A DNA stretch of 64,000 nt from Microbacterium yannicii. GTDB taxonomy: Bacteria > Actinomycetota > Actinomycetes > Actinomycetales > Microbacteriaceae. Below the pieces are notes generated by a model that was not told the DNA's origin, searched no databases, and worked only from the letters and a program-made list of their open reading frames with translations. The stretch is from positions 51,147-115,146 of the forward strand of contig NZ_JAMXMB010000033.1 of the NCBI RefSeq assembly GCF_024055635.1. The letters run 5' to 3'. Shown here piece by piece: positions 37,138 through 45,580 of the stretch (positions within the stretch are counted from its first letter, which is position 1; each line of letters opens with the position of its first letter). The position numbers and the translations under genes were made by a program.

Positions 37138-38022
37138 TCACTTGATCAGCGGGCGGCCGCGGGTGAACAGCCGGAACGCGCCCATGAGGATGCGGTCGGA
37201 GAGGAAGCCGGCGACGCCGACGACCATCATGCCGACGACCACCATGTCGGTGCGCACCACGTCGCGGGCGAGGATGATGTTGGCGCCGAGGCCCACACTC
37301 ACTCCGACCCCCTCGCCGAGGACGAGCACCACCCAGGCGATCCCCAGACCGACCCGCATGCCGTTGACGACGGCCGGTGCGGAGGCCGGGACGACGACCT
37401 GGGCCAGCACCTCCCAGCGCCGGGCTCCCAGCATCCGTCCGGCCTCGATGAGCCGCGGCGGGACCTCCTTGGAGCCGCTGATGGCCCCGAGGACGATCGG
37501 GAAGAACGCCGACAGCGCGATCAGGAAGATCGTCGCCTGATCGCCCCAGCCGATCAGGAGGCCGACGAGCGGCACCCAGGCGGTCGCGGGGATGGGGCGG
37601 AAGAGGTTGATGAACGGATCGAAGAGCGCGTCCATCGTGTAGTAGCGGCCCATCAGGATGCCGAGGGGCACGGCGATCGCCGACGCGATGGTGAACCCGA
37701 CGAGCACGCGCAGCGAGGACGTGCCGAGGTTGACCCACAGGTCGCCCGAGAAGGCGTCGTCGTGGACGCCGCCGAACGCGTAGTCCCAGAGGGACGCGAC
37801 GACCTCGGCGGGAGAGGGCAGGAACCCCATGCGGATGCCGACGACGGGGATCTCCCACGCCTGCTCGCGTCCGACCTGCCAGAGGATGAGGAACAGGACC
37901 GGCACGATGCTGCCGAGCAGCACGCGGTTCAGCGCCGAGCCGCGGGACAGGGGTCGGGGCCGACGACGTGGCGGCGCGGGCGAGGGGGTGGGAGCGAGGT
38001 CGGTCACGATGGCCTGGGCCAC
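37138..38022 (-). CDS. ABC transporter permease (NitT/TauT type)
   Basis: 294 residues with about six helices and the EAA loop region EAGRMLGARRWEVLAQVVVP. N-terminal about 30 residues are Pro/Arg-rich and cytoplasmic. Partners are the ATPase 11 bp downstream and the lipoprotein upstream. Substrate inferred from context only: a purine-derived nitrogen compound. Confidence 0.93.
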   Translation of the reverse strand: MAQAIVTDLAPTPSPAPPRRRPRPLSRGSALNRVLLGSIVPVLFLILWQVGREQAWEIPVVGIRMGFLPSPAEVVASLWDYAFGGVHDDAFSGDLWVNLGTSSLRVLVGFTIASAIAVPLGILMGRYYTMDALFDPFINLFRPIPATAWVPLVGLLIGWGDQATIFLIALSAFFPIVLGAISGSKEVPPRLIEAGRMLGARRWEVLAQVVVPASAPAVVNGMRVGLGIAWVVLVLGEGVGVSVGLGANIILARDVVRTDMVVVGMMVVGVAGFLSDRILMGAFRLFTRGRPLIK

Positions 38023-38092
38023 GATGACCTCCTTTCGAGCGGATGCCGGGTCCGGCGGTGATGCGGTGCGATGAGGCGGTGCGTGAAGGAAG

Positions 38093-38127
38093 GGCGGTGG
38101 CGGCGCGTGGGGCCCGCCGCCACCGCC
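38093..38127 (-). terminator. strong stem-loop between binding protein and permease genes
   Basis: A perfect 13-bp GC stem (GGCGGTGGCGGCG / CGCCGCCACCGCC) with a 9-nt loop, 5 bp after the binding-protein gene. No T-run. It probably protects or attenuates the mRNA so that more binding protein than permease is made. Confidence 0.65.
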
Positions 38128-38132
38128 TCACC

Positions 38133-39122
38133 TCACGGGGCGAACGTCGTGTCGACGATGTCGTCGCCCGTGGGTGCGTCCGTGATGAGGCCGATGTCGG
38201 CCATCGCGGAGGCGAGCGCCTCGAGCTGGCCGACGTACTCGTCGGACAGGTCGGAACGCAGCCAGAAGTTCTCGAGCGCGGAGGCGAAGACGTCCTCGTC
38301 GCCGCCGAACTCCTCGACCATGCCGGGCAGCCACTCGTCGATGTTGTCGGCCATGTACTCGGGCGTGGCGGCATGGGTGTCGACGACCTTCTGCACGAGC
38401 TCGGGGTTCTCCTCGATCAGGGCGCCGGTGGTGATGAGACCGATGTTCACCTTGCCGATGGGGGTCGAGTACGGGTCGACGACCTGGGTGCCGCCGTTCG
38501 CCTTCGCGATGGAGACGCCGATCTCGACGCCCATGAACGCCGCGATGTCGCCGGCGGAGAAGGCCGATGCCATCTCGGGCACCGGGATGACGGTGAGCTC
38601 GAAGTCCTCGGGGGTGAGACCGGCGTCCTCGATCAGGAGGCGCAGGGCGACCTCCTGCGCCGAACCCTGGACGATGCCGATCTTCTCGCCGACGAGTTCG
38701 TCGAGCGACGACTCGCCGTTGCCGATGAAGCCCGAGCCGCCGTCGGCGGCGCTGGCGACGACCTTGAGGTCGCGGTCCTGCGAGATGGAGGCGATCGTCG
38801 GCGTGACGCCTGAGATGGCGAAGTCGATCGATCCCGACACGAGGGCGTCCGAGAGCGCCGGTGTCGTGTCGAGCGTGACGACCTCGAACTCGACGCCGTC
38901 GACCGCGTGGTCGTTGTAGAGGAACGGCTGGTAGAAGTGCGGCTGGCCGCGCAGCGTGCCGATCTTGACCGTGACGGTCTCCTCGCTCGACGAGCCGTCC
39001 GACGATGCGTCTGCGGCGGACGAGGAGCCGCTGCAGCCCGCGAGGGCGAGCACAGCGGCGGTCACGAGCGCGGCCGTGCCGGCGAGACGGTGGGCGATGG
39101 TGCGATGGGAGAGGGGGCGCAT
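38133..39122 (-). CDS. ABC transporter substrate-binding lipoprotein
   Basis: 329 residues from ATG 39122 (AGGAG upstream). Signal peptide with lipobox LALAGC, then a Ser-rich linker and an NMT1/SsuA-like fold (KIGTLRGQPHFYQPFLYND, SGSIDFAISGVTPTIASI, EKIGIVQGSAQEVALRL). First gene of the uptake-urate operon, driven from the region with the TTAAG dyad at 39236. Confidence 0.92.
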   Translation of the reverse strand: MRPLSHRTIAHRLAGTAALVTAAVLALAGCSGSSSAADASSDGSSSEETVTVKIGTLRGQPHFYQPFLYNDHAVDGVEFEVVTLDTTPALSDALVSGSIDFAISGVTPTIASISQDRDLKVVASAADGGSGFIGNGESSLDELVGEKIGIVQGSAQEVALRLLIEDAGLTPEDFELTVIPVPEMASAFSAGDIAAFMGVEIGVSIAKANGGTQVVDPYSTPIGKVNIGLITTGALIEENPELVQKVVDTHAATPEYMADNIDEWLPGMVEEFGGDEDVFASALENFWLRSDLSDEYVGQLEALASAMADIGLITDAPTGDDIVDTTFAP

Positions 39123-39235
39123 GGATGACACTCCTGGATCGGGCTCCGGCGACGGAGGGCGGGATGCTGCGTGTGGGGCTGGCCTCATTCAAGAACGCCC
39201 GTTCGCGCGGGGCGTGAAGGCTGTGTAACGACTGT

Positions 39236-39253
39236 GTTAAGTGATCGCTTAAC
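39236..39253. promoter_or_regulatory. operator candidate O1 for the XRE-cupin regulator
   Basis: GTTAAGTGATCGCTTAAC, 6-bp perfect arms, in the divergent gap between the ABC/uricase operon and the XRE-cupin gene. It matches O2 at 40053-40068 in the pattern TTAAGnnATnGCTTnA. Confidence 0.7.
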
Positions 39254-39359
39254 GCTGAGATGGGGCCGAACCGCCGACCGCTCGGCGTCACGGCGAGGCC
39301 TGCTGACGTCATACGATGTGGCGCACAGCCCGGCCGGCAGCCGGAGTCAGGAGACGCCG

Positions 39360-40013
39360 ATGGGTGAGGTGCCCACGCAGATAGGACCGCGACTGCGCAC
39401 GCTCCGGGTCGCCACGGGGCGGTCGCTGTCGTCTGTCGCGCATGAGCTGGGGATCTCATCGAGCGCCCTGTCGCAGATCGAGACGGGGGTCATGCAGCCC
39501 TCCGTCAGCCGGCTGATCGAGCTCGTGGGTGTGCTCGGCGTGCCGGTGTCGGCGATCTTCGACGACCCCGGCCCGTTCGCGCCGCGACCGCACGACGATC
39601 GCGCCGACGTGACGGAGCAGCTGCCGGGGGTGCTCGTCGCGCATGCCGGCGGGTCGTCGCCCGCGGAACTGGCCGAGGGGGTCACCTACCGTCGGCTCTC
39701 GCCGGCGTCGCTGCCGGGAGTGGACTGGTTCGAGTCCACCTATCCGCCCGGTTCGTCGTCGAGTACCGACGGCACGATGCTCGTGCACGCGGGGTACGAG
39801 AGCGGATGGGTCGCACGGGGCGAACTGACCTTCGAGTTCGCGGACGGGAAGGTGCGGCTGGGTCCCGGGGCGTCGCTCTCCTTCCCCGCATCCCGGCCGC
39901 ACCGCGTCGTCAACGACACCGCCGAACCCGCGGTCGCGATCTGGCTCACGCTCACCGGCGCGGGCACCGGTGCACGCGTCGGCGTCACCGGCGACGCCGG
40001 CGCCGAGCCGTAG
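39360..40013 (+). CDS. XRE-family regulator with C-terminal cupin
   Basis: 217 residues. HTH about 10-66: LRTLRVATGRSLSSVAHELG then ISSSALSQIETGVMQPSVSR. Cupin sensor domain about 100-205 with YESGWVARGELTFEFADG and FPASRPHRVVND. ATG 39360 follows AGGAG; TACGAT at 39312 could be its -10. Likely regulator of purine/allantoin catabolism: it lies between the two halves of the pathway, each with a TTAAG dyad in front. Confidence 0.92.
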   Translation: MGEVPTQIGPRLRTLRVATGRSLSSVAHELGISSSALSQIETGVMQPSVSRLIELVGVLGVPVSAIFDDPGPFAPRPHDDRADVTEQLPGVLVAHAGGSSPAELAEGVTYRRLSPASLPGVDWFESTYPPGSSSSTDGTMLVHAGYESGWVARGELTFEFADGKVRLGPGASLSFPASRPHRVVNDTAEPAVAIWLTLTGAGTGARVGVTGDAGAEP

Positions 40014-40052
40014 ACACGAGGGTGTTACACGGGAGAAACCCGCGCGGCGCTA

Positions 40053-40068
40053 TTAAGCAATAGCTTTA
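40053..40068. promoter_or_regulatory. operator candidate O2 upstream of allantoinase
   Basis: TTAAGCAATAGCTTTA, 58 bp before the 15-codon ORF and 102 bp before the allantoinase ATG. Shares the TTAAGnnATnGCTTnA pattern with O1. Confidence 0.65.
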
Positions 40069-40125
40069 CGGATGCCGCACCCCTGCGTCGCGGCATCCGC
40101 TCATCGACACCCTCTGGAGATCGCC

Positions 40126-40173
40126 ATGACCTCTCCCGCCAGCGCTCACCGGCCGGGGATCGAGACGCGATGA
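40126..40173 (+). CDS. 15-residue upstream ORF coupled to allantoinase
   Basis: ATG at 40126 with GGAGA 5 nt before it, reading MTSPASAHRPGIETR, with the TGA overlapping the allantoinase ATG (CGATGA). It may be a leader peptide that brings ribosomes to allantoinase, whose own site (GGGGAT) is weak, or the stub of a deleted gene. Confidence 0.45.
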   Translation: MTSPASAHRPGIETR

Positions 40174-42692
40174 CACGCGGGCGTTCGGTCATCCGCGCCC
40201 AGCGCACGTGGCTCGAGGGGTCGTTCCGGCCCGCTGCGGTCATCGTCGAACGGGGTGTCATCGCCGGGATCGTCGATGTGCGGGCGCACGTCGCCGGCGC
40301 ACGCACCGTGCTCGTGCCCGACGACGCCGTGCTGCTCCCGGGGCTCGTCGACTCGCACGTCCACGTGAACGAACCGGGCCGCACCGAGTGGGAGGGGTTC
40401 CGCTCCGCCACTCTCGCGGCCGCTGCGGGCGGCGTCACGACCATCGTCGACATGCCGCTGAACTCGCTGCCGCCGACCACCACGGCGGACGCGCTCGAGG
40501 TCAAGCGGGCAGCGGCCGTGCCGTCGGCCTTCATCGACATCGGGTTCTGGGGCGGGGCGGTGCCCGAGAACCTGGGCGCCCTCGCGCCACTGCACGACGC
40601 GGGCGTGTTCGGGTTCAAGTGCTTCCTCTCGCCCTCGGGCGTCGATGAGTTCGGCCACCTCGACCGCGCTCAGCTGCTCGCTGCGATGACCGAGATCGCG
40701 GCCATGGGCTCGCGGCTGATCGTCCACGCCGAGGACCCGGCGCTCCTGCACGAGCACGGGGCGCTCGGCCGTGAGTACGGCGCGTTCCTGGCGTCGCGGC
40801 CCGCCCGGAGCGAGGCATCCGCCATCGACGCCGTGATCGATGCCGCCCGCCGGACCGGAGCCCGCGCCCACATCCTGCATCTGAGCGACGCCCACTCGCT
40901 GCCCGCGATCCGAGCGGCCAAGGCCGAGGGGGTCGCGCTCACGGTCGAGACGTGCCCGCACTATCTGACGATCGCCGCGGAGGAGATCCCCGAGGGTGCG
41001 AGCGAGTTCAAGTGCTGCCCGCCGATCCGCGAGGCCGCGAACCGCGACCTGCTCTGGGAGGGCGTGGTCGACGGCACGATCGACGCGATCGTGAGCGATC
41101 ACTCGCCCTCGACCGTCGATCTGAAGCGCTCCGGCGGCGGCGACTTCGGCCTGGCGTGGGGCGGGATCTCCGGACTCCAGGTCGGTCTCGCGGCGGTGTG
41201 GACCGAGGCGCGTGGCCGCGGCATCCCGCTGGAGACGATCCTGCCGCTCTACACGACGGGCCCCGCCCGCGTCGCCGGCCTCGACGGCGTCGGGACCATC
41301 GAGGTCGGTGCGCCCGCGCACCTGACGGTCTTCGGCGTCGACGACCCCTTCGCGATCGACGCCGCGCGGCTGCTGCACAAGAACCCGATCACCGCGTACG
41401 ACCGCCGCGTGCTCACCGGCCGCATCCGCCGGACGTGGCTGCACGGCGAATCGGTGTTCGACGTCACGGCGGGCGGCCCCGGCGAGGCGCCGCGGTTCCG
41501 GGGTGCGCCGCGCGGCCGGCTGCTGCGGCCGGCGGCCCACGGCAGCGCGGCCGGCCTGCCGCCCGACGCGCCGGGGACGAAAGAGCTGACGCCGACCCCG
41601 ACGGCGCCGACGGTGCTGCAGCGCGGCGCCGGGCCGATCCCGGGCGATCACTACCTGCCCGCCTCGCCGGACACCGTGATGTGGGGCCGGCTGCCGTGCG
41701 AGACGGATGCCGCGGTGCTGACGATCGCGCCGGGTGACACCGTGACGTTCGACACCGTCAGCCACGAAGGCATTCTGGAGGATCAGGGCAAGGATCCGCT
41801 GGCGTTCTTCACGGGTCACGGCGTGGCTCCGGCATCCGTCCTCGACGATGCCATCGAGATCGCCGCGACCCTGTCGCGAGACCCCGCCGCCGACGGACCG
41901 CACGTCGTCACGGGCCCGGTGTTCGTCGCGGGCGCCCAGCCCGGCGACCTGCTGAAGATCACGGTGGAGCGGCTCGTCCCGCGCGTGCCCTACGGCGTGA
42001 TCTCGAACCGTCACGGCAAGGGCGCGCTGGTCGGCGAGCTGCCCCGCGGTGCCGCGAACGTGAGCGTGTTCACGCCGGTCGAGGAGCGCGTGTCGGGACC
42101 GGTGGGCGTCCTGCCGGTCACCGAGGGCGGCCAGCGCGTCGTCGAGTTCCCGCTCGCGCCGTTCCTCGGCACGATGGGCGTCGCGGTGGCGCGGGCCGAG
42201 CGGCCGCACTCGGTTCCTCCGGGCGCGCACGGCGGCAACATCGACATCAACCTGCTCACCGAGGGCGCGGTGCTGTACCTCCCGGTGCAGGTGCCCGGGG
42301 CGCTCGCCTATGTCGGCGACCCGCACTTCGCGCAGGGCGACGGCGAGGTGGCGCTCACGGCGCTCGAGGCGTCGCTGCGTGCGACGCTGCGCTTCGAGGT
42401 CGTGCCTCGCGCCGCCGCACTGGCCGAGTTCGGCGAGGTGACCGGCCCGTTGGCCCGCGCGGGAGGCTATCTGGTGCCCACGGGTCTGGACCGCGACCTG
42501 AACGTCGCGATGCGCAACTGCGTGCGCGCGGCGCTGTCGCTGCTGCAGGCGCGCTACGGCATGGACGAGCACCTCGCCTACGCGTATCTCTCGGCGGCGA
42601 CGGACTTCGACATCTCGCAGGTCGTCGACATCGTGTGCGGGGTGCACGCGCGCATCCGCGAGGCGGACTTCGCGGGGGTGCATCGTGGCTGA
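40170..42692 (+). CDS. allB: allantoinase fused to an acetamidase/formamidase domain
   Basis: 840 residues, about twice a normal allantoinase. Residues 1-455: cyclic amidohydrolase with DSHVHVNEPGRTEWEG, the carboxylated-Lys region GFKCFLSPSG, LIVHAED, AHILHLSDAHSLPA and AIVSDHSP; it opens the allantoin ring to allantoate. Residues about 490-840: FmdA/AmdA family with DTVSHEGILEDQG, VISNRHGKGALVGE, GGNIDINLL and VGDPHFAQGDGEVALTALE. A Pro/Thr-rich linker (about 455-490) joins them. The amidase half may act on oxamate later in the same pathway (inference). It overlaps the next gene by 8 bp. Confidence 0.93.
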   Translation: MTRGRSVIRAQRTWLEGSFRPAAVIVERGVIAGIVDVRAHVAGARTVLVPDDAVLLPGLVDSHVHVNEPGRTEWEGFRSATLAAAAGGVTTIVDMPLNSLPPTTTADALEVKRAAAVPSAFIDIGFWGGAVPENLGALAPLHDAGVFGFKCFLSPSGVDEFGHLDRAQLLAAMTEIAAMGSRLIVHAEDPALLHEHGALGREYGAFLASRPARSEASAIDAVIDAARRTGARAHILHLSDAHSLPAIRAAKAEGVALTVETCPHYLTIAAEEIPEGASEFKCCPPIREAANRDLLWEGVVDGTIDAIVSDHSPSTVDLKRSGGGDFGLAWGGISGLQVGLAAVWTEARGRGIPLETILPLYTTGPARVAGLDGVGTIEVGAPAHLTVFGVDDPFAIDAARLLHKNPITAYDRRVLTGRIRRTWLHGESVFDVTAGGPGEAPRFRGAPRGRLLRPAAHGSAAGLPPDAPGTKELTPTPTAPTVLQRGAGPIPGDHYLPASPDTVMWGRLPCETDAAVLTIAPGDTVTFDTVSHEGILEDQGKDPLAFFTGHGVAPASVLDDAIEIAATLSRDPAADGPHVVTGPVFVAGAQPGDLLKITVERLVPRVPYGVISNRHGKGALVGELPRGAANVSVFTPVEERVSGPVGVLPVTEGGQRVVEFPLAPFLGTMGVAVARAERPHSVPPGAHGGNIDINLLTEGAVLYLPVQVPGALAYVGDPHFAQGDGEVALTALEASLRATLRFEVVPRAAALAEFGEVTGPLARAGGYLVPTGLDRDLNVAMRNCVRAALSLLQARYGMDEHLAYAYLSAATDFDISQVVDIVCGVHARIREADFAGVHRG

Positions 42693-44355
42693 GCCCGTCC
42701 CTCCCATCGTCGTCCCCGGTTCCGAGACGGTGCCACCGGACCTGCTCGCAGCGTTCGAGCGGTACGAGGCGGCGATCGTCGCCGACGACGTCGCGGTGCT
42801 CGACGAGACGTTCGCGCCCGGCGCCGACACCCTGCGCGGCGACACCGCGGGGCTTCTCGTGGGGCACGACGCGATCTCGGCCTTCCGCGGCACGCGCGGC
42901 GGCGTCGCACCGCGGTCGATCGAGCGCATCGAGCACCGGGTGCTGGGGACGGATGCCGCGCTCCTGGTGTCGGTGTCGCGCTACGCCGGCGGCGGCCGGG
43001 GCTTGCAGACGCAGGTCTGGCAGCGCATCGACGGCGCATGGCACATCACCGCGGCACACGTCTCCCCGCGCCCCCAGCCGCTGGACCGCACCGTGTGGCG
43101 CACGGTCGGCGACCCGCTGTGGCAGGGCGCCTGGGAGGGCGCGCTGGCGGGACTCACGGTGGCGGTGAAGGATCTCTTCGCGATCAAGGGCTACCGCATC
43201 GGCGCCGGCAATCCGGCGTACCTCGACTCCGCGCGGCCCGAGACCACCACCGCGCCGGCGGTGAGCGATCTGCTGCGCGCCGGGGCATCCGTGCGCGGCA
43301 TCGCGCGCACCGACGAGTTCGCGTACTCGATCGCCGGCGACAACGTCCACTACGGCACGCCCCCGAACGGGGCGCTGGCCGGGGCGCTCCCCGGCGGCTC
43401 GTCGAGCGGGCCGGCGACCGCCGTGGCCACCGGCCAGGCCGACATCGGGCTGGCGACCGACACCGCGGGGTCGGTGCGGGTGCCGGCCTCGTATCAGGGC
43501 CTGTGGGGGCTGCGCACGACGCACGGGCTCGTGCCCCGCCAGGGCCTCCTCCCGCTCGCGCAGTCGTTCGACACGGTCGGGTGGCTCACGCGCGACGGCG
43601 ACACGCTGCAGCGCGTCGTGGACTGGTGCCTCAGCTACGACGGATCGTCGGCCGCGGGCGAGGACGGGCCTGAGGGAGAGTCGGGCGAGGAATCCGGCCG
43701 CGGACGCTGGGGCGAGTCGGGCACCGACCTGCCCTGGCGATTCGTCGTGCTCGACGAGGCTCTCGCCGCGGCCGAGCCGGCCACGCGCGACGCCGTCGAG
43801 GCGCTGCTCGCACGGCTCGCCGCCGCACCCGAGGGTCCGGCCGTGTCGCGGGCGTCGATCGGCGACCTCGACGCCTACCTCGTGCCGTTCCGCACGGTGC
43901 AGGCCGCCGAGGCCTGGCGCAACAACGGCCGGTGGGTGCGCGAGCACCCGGGCGCCGTCGGACCCGCCGTGGCCGAGCGCCTCGCCGCGGCTGCCGCCGT
44001 CACCGCCGAGGACGAGGCATCCGCTCGCGCCCTTCTCGCGCCCCTGCGCGAACGCGTGCGCGATCTGGTGCAGTCGTCGGTGCTGCTGCTGCCCACCGTG
44101 CCCGGCCCGGCCCCGGCACGCGGCCGGAGCGGTGCGGACATCGACGCGGTGCGTCTGGCGACCCTCCGCCTGACGACGCCGGCGGCCGTCGCGGGACTGC
44201 CCGCCCTGTCGGTGCCGCTCCTCACGGTGGCCTCCGTTCTCGGCCTCGCGCCGGTCGGGCTCTGCCTGGTCTCGCGGGAGGGCACCGACATCGCCCTCGT
44301 GCGCCTCGCGCGGCGCCTCGCCGCGACCGTCTCAGCTCCTGGAGTCACCCCATGA
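42685..44355 (+). CDS. HpxZ-like domain fused to an AtzE/HpxY-type amidase (probable oxalurate amidohydrolase)
   Basis: 556 residues. Residues 15-130 form a SnoaL-like DUF3225/AtzH (HpxZ) domain: FERYEAAIVADDVAVLDETF, GHDAISAFRG, GLQTQVWQRIDGAWHI. Residues 140-556 are an amidase-signature hydrolase: catalytic Lys in LTVAVKDLFAIKG, Ser cluster LPGGSSSGPATAVATG and DIGLATDTAGSVRVPAS. In Klebsiella, HpxY and HpxZ are separate genes tied to oxalurate breakdown; here they are one polypeptide. The next gene encodes the enzyme expected to make oxalurate. Other amide substrates are possible. Confidence 0.85.
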   Translation: MAEPVPPIVVPGSETVPPDLLAAFERYEAAIVADDVAVLDETFAPGADTLRGDTAGLLVGHDAISAFRGTRGGVAPRSIERIEHRVLGTDAALLVSVSRYAGGGRGLQTQVWQRIDGAWHITAAHVSPRPQPLDRTVWRTVGDPLWQGAWEGALAGLTVAVKDLFAIKGYRIGAGNPAYLDSARPETTTAPAVSDLLRAGASVRGIARTDEFAYSIAGDNVHYGTPPNGALAGALPGGSSSGPATAVATGQADIGLATDTAGSVRVPASYQGLWGLRTTHGLVPRQGLLPLAQSFDTVGWLTRDGDTLQRVVDWCLSYDGSSAAGEDGPEGESGEESGRGRWGESGTDLPWRFVVLDEALAAAEPATRDAVEALLARLAAAPEGPAVSRASIGDLDAYLVPFRTVQAAEAWRNNGRWVREHPGAVGPAVAERLAAAAAVTAEDEASARALLAPLRERVRDLVQSSVLLLPTVPGPAPARGRSGADIDAVRLATLRLTTPAAVAGLPALSVPLLTVASVLGLAPVGLCLVSREGTDIALVRLARRLAATVSAPGVTP

Positions 44356-45578
44356 CCGCGTTTCCCGGCCCCATCGACCCGCCCACGCGCCTGCTGATGG
44401 GCCCCGGCCCGATCTCGGCGTATCCGAGCGTGCTGCGTGCGATGTCGGCGCCCCTGGTCGGGCAGTACGACCCGTTCATGACCGCGGCGATGACCGAGAC
44501 GCAGGAGCTCTACCGCGGCGTATGGGCGACGGGCAACGAGGCGACCCTGCTCATCGACGGCACCTCGCGCGCCGGCATCGAAGCGGCGATCGTGTCGCTG
44601 GTGCGCCCGGGCGACCGCGTGCTGGTGCCGGTGTTCGGCCGCTTCGGCCATCTGCTGGCCGAGATCGCCGAGCGTGCCATGGCCGAGGTGCACACGATCG
44701 AGACGGCGTGGGGGCAGGTGTTCCCGGTGTCGGTCATCGAAGAGGCGATCGTCCGGGTGAAGCCCACGCTGCTGGCGCTCGTGCAGGGCGACACGTCGAC
44801 GACGATGAACCAGCCGCTCGACGAGGTCGGCGCCATCTGCGCGCGCCACGGCGTGCTGTTCTACACGGATGCGACGGCATCCCTCGGCGGCAACCCGTTC
44901 GAGGCGGACGCCTGGGGGCTGGATGCCGCGACCGCCGGCCTGCAGAAGTGCCTCGGCGGGCCGTCGGGGTCGTCGCCCCTCACCCTGTCGGACCGCGCCG
45001 TCGAGGTGGTCCGGTCCCGTACCCGGGTCGAGGCGGGCATCCGCGAGGCCGATGACGTGTCGGCGACCGACTTCGTGCGCTCGAACTACTTCGATCTCGG
45101 CATGATCCTCGACTACTGGGGTCCGCGGCGCCTCAACCACCACACCGAGGCGACGTCGATGCTGTACGCCGCGCGCGAGTGCGCGCGCGTGCTGCTGATC
45201 GAGGGCCGGGATGCCGTCATCGAACGTCACCGCGTGGCCGGCGCGGCGATGCTGGCCGGCGTCCAGGCCCTGGGCCTGGAGGTGTTCGGCGACCTCGCCC
45301 ACAAGATGAACAACGTGGTCGCGGTCGAGATCCCGGCCGGAGTCCCGGGCGACGAGGCTCGCAGGGCGATGCTCGAGGACTTCGGCATCGAGATCGGCAC
45401 CTCGTTCGGGCCTCTGCACGGCCGCGTCTGGCGCATCGGCACGATGGGCTACAACGCCCGGGAGGACGCCGTGCTGACGACGCTCGCCGCCCTCGAGGCG
45501 GTGCTGCGGCGGTTCGGCGCGTCGGTGCCGACCGGTGGCGGGACGGATGCCGCGGCCGACGTCTTCCGGAGCTCGTGA
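44352..45578 (+). CDS. pucG: (S)-ureidoglycine-glyoxylate aminotransferase
   Basis: 408 residues, class V aminotransferase fold. LLMGPGPISAYPSVLRAMS start, PLP lysine in AGLQKCLGGPSGSSP, FYTDATASLGGNPFE, and C-terminal GIEIGTSFGPLHGRVWRIGT. It resembles PucG/UGXT, which moves the amino group of ureidoglycine to glyoxylate, giving oxalurate and glycine. Alanine-glyoxylate or serine-glyoxylate aminotransferase are alternatives. ATGA overlap with the amidase gene. Confidence 0.87.
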   Translation: MTAFPGPIDPPTRLLMGPGPISAYPSVLRAMSAPLVGQYDPFMTAAMTETQELYRGVWATGNEATLLIDGTSRAGIEAAIVSLVRPGDRVLVPVFGRFGHLLAEIAERAMAEVHTIETAWGQVFPVSVIEEAIVRVKPTLLALVQGDTSTTMNQPLDEVGAICARHGVLFYTDATASLGGNPFEADAWGLDAATAGLQKCLGGPSGSSPLTLSDRAVEVVRSRTRVEAGIREADDVSATDFVRSNYFDLGMILDYWGPRRLNHHTEATSMLYAARECARVLLIEGRDAVIERHRVAGAAMLAGVQALGLEVFGDLAHKMNNVVAVEIPAGVPGDEARRAMLEDFGIEIGTSFGPLHGRVWRIGTMGYNAREDAVLTTLAALEAVLRRFGASVPTGGGTDAAADVFRSS

Positions 45579-45580
45579 CG

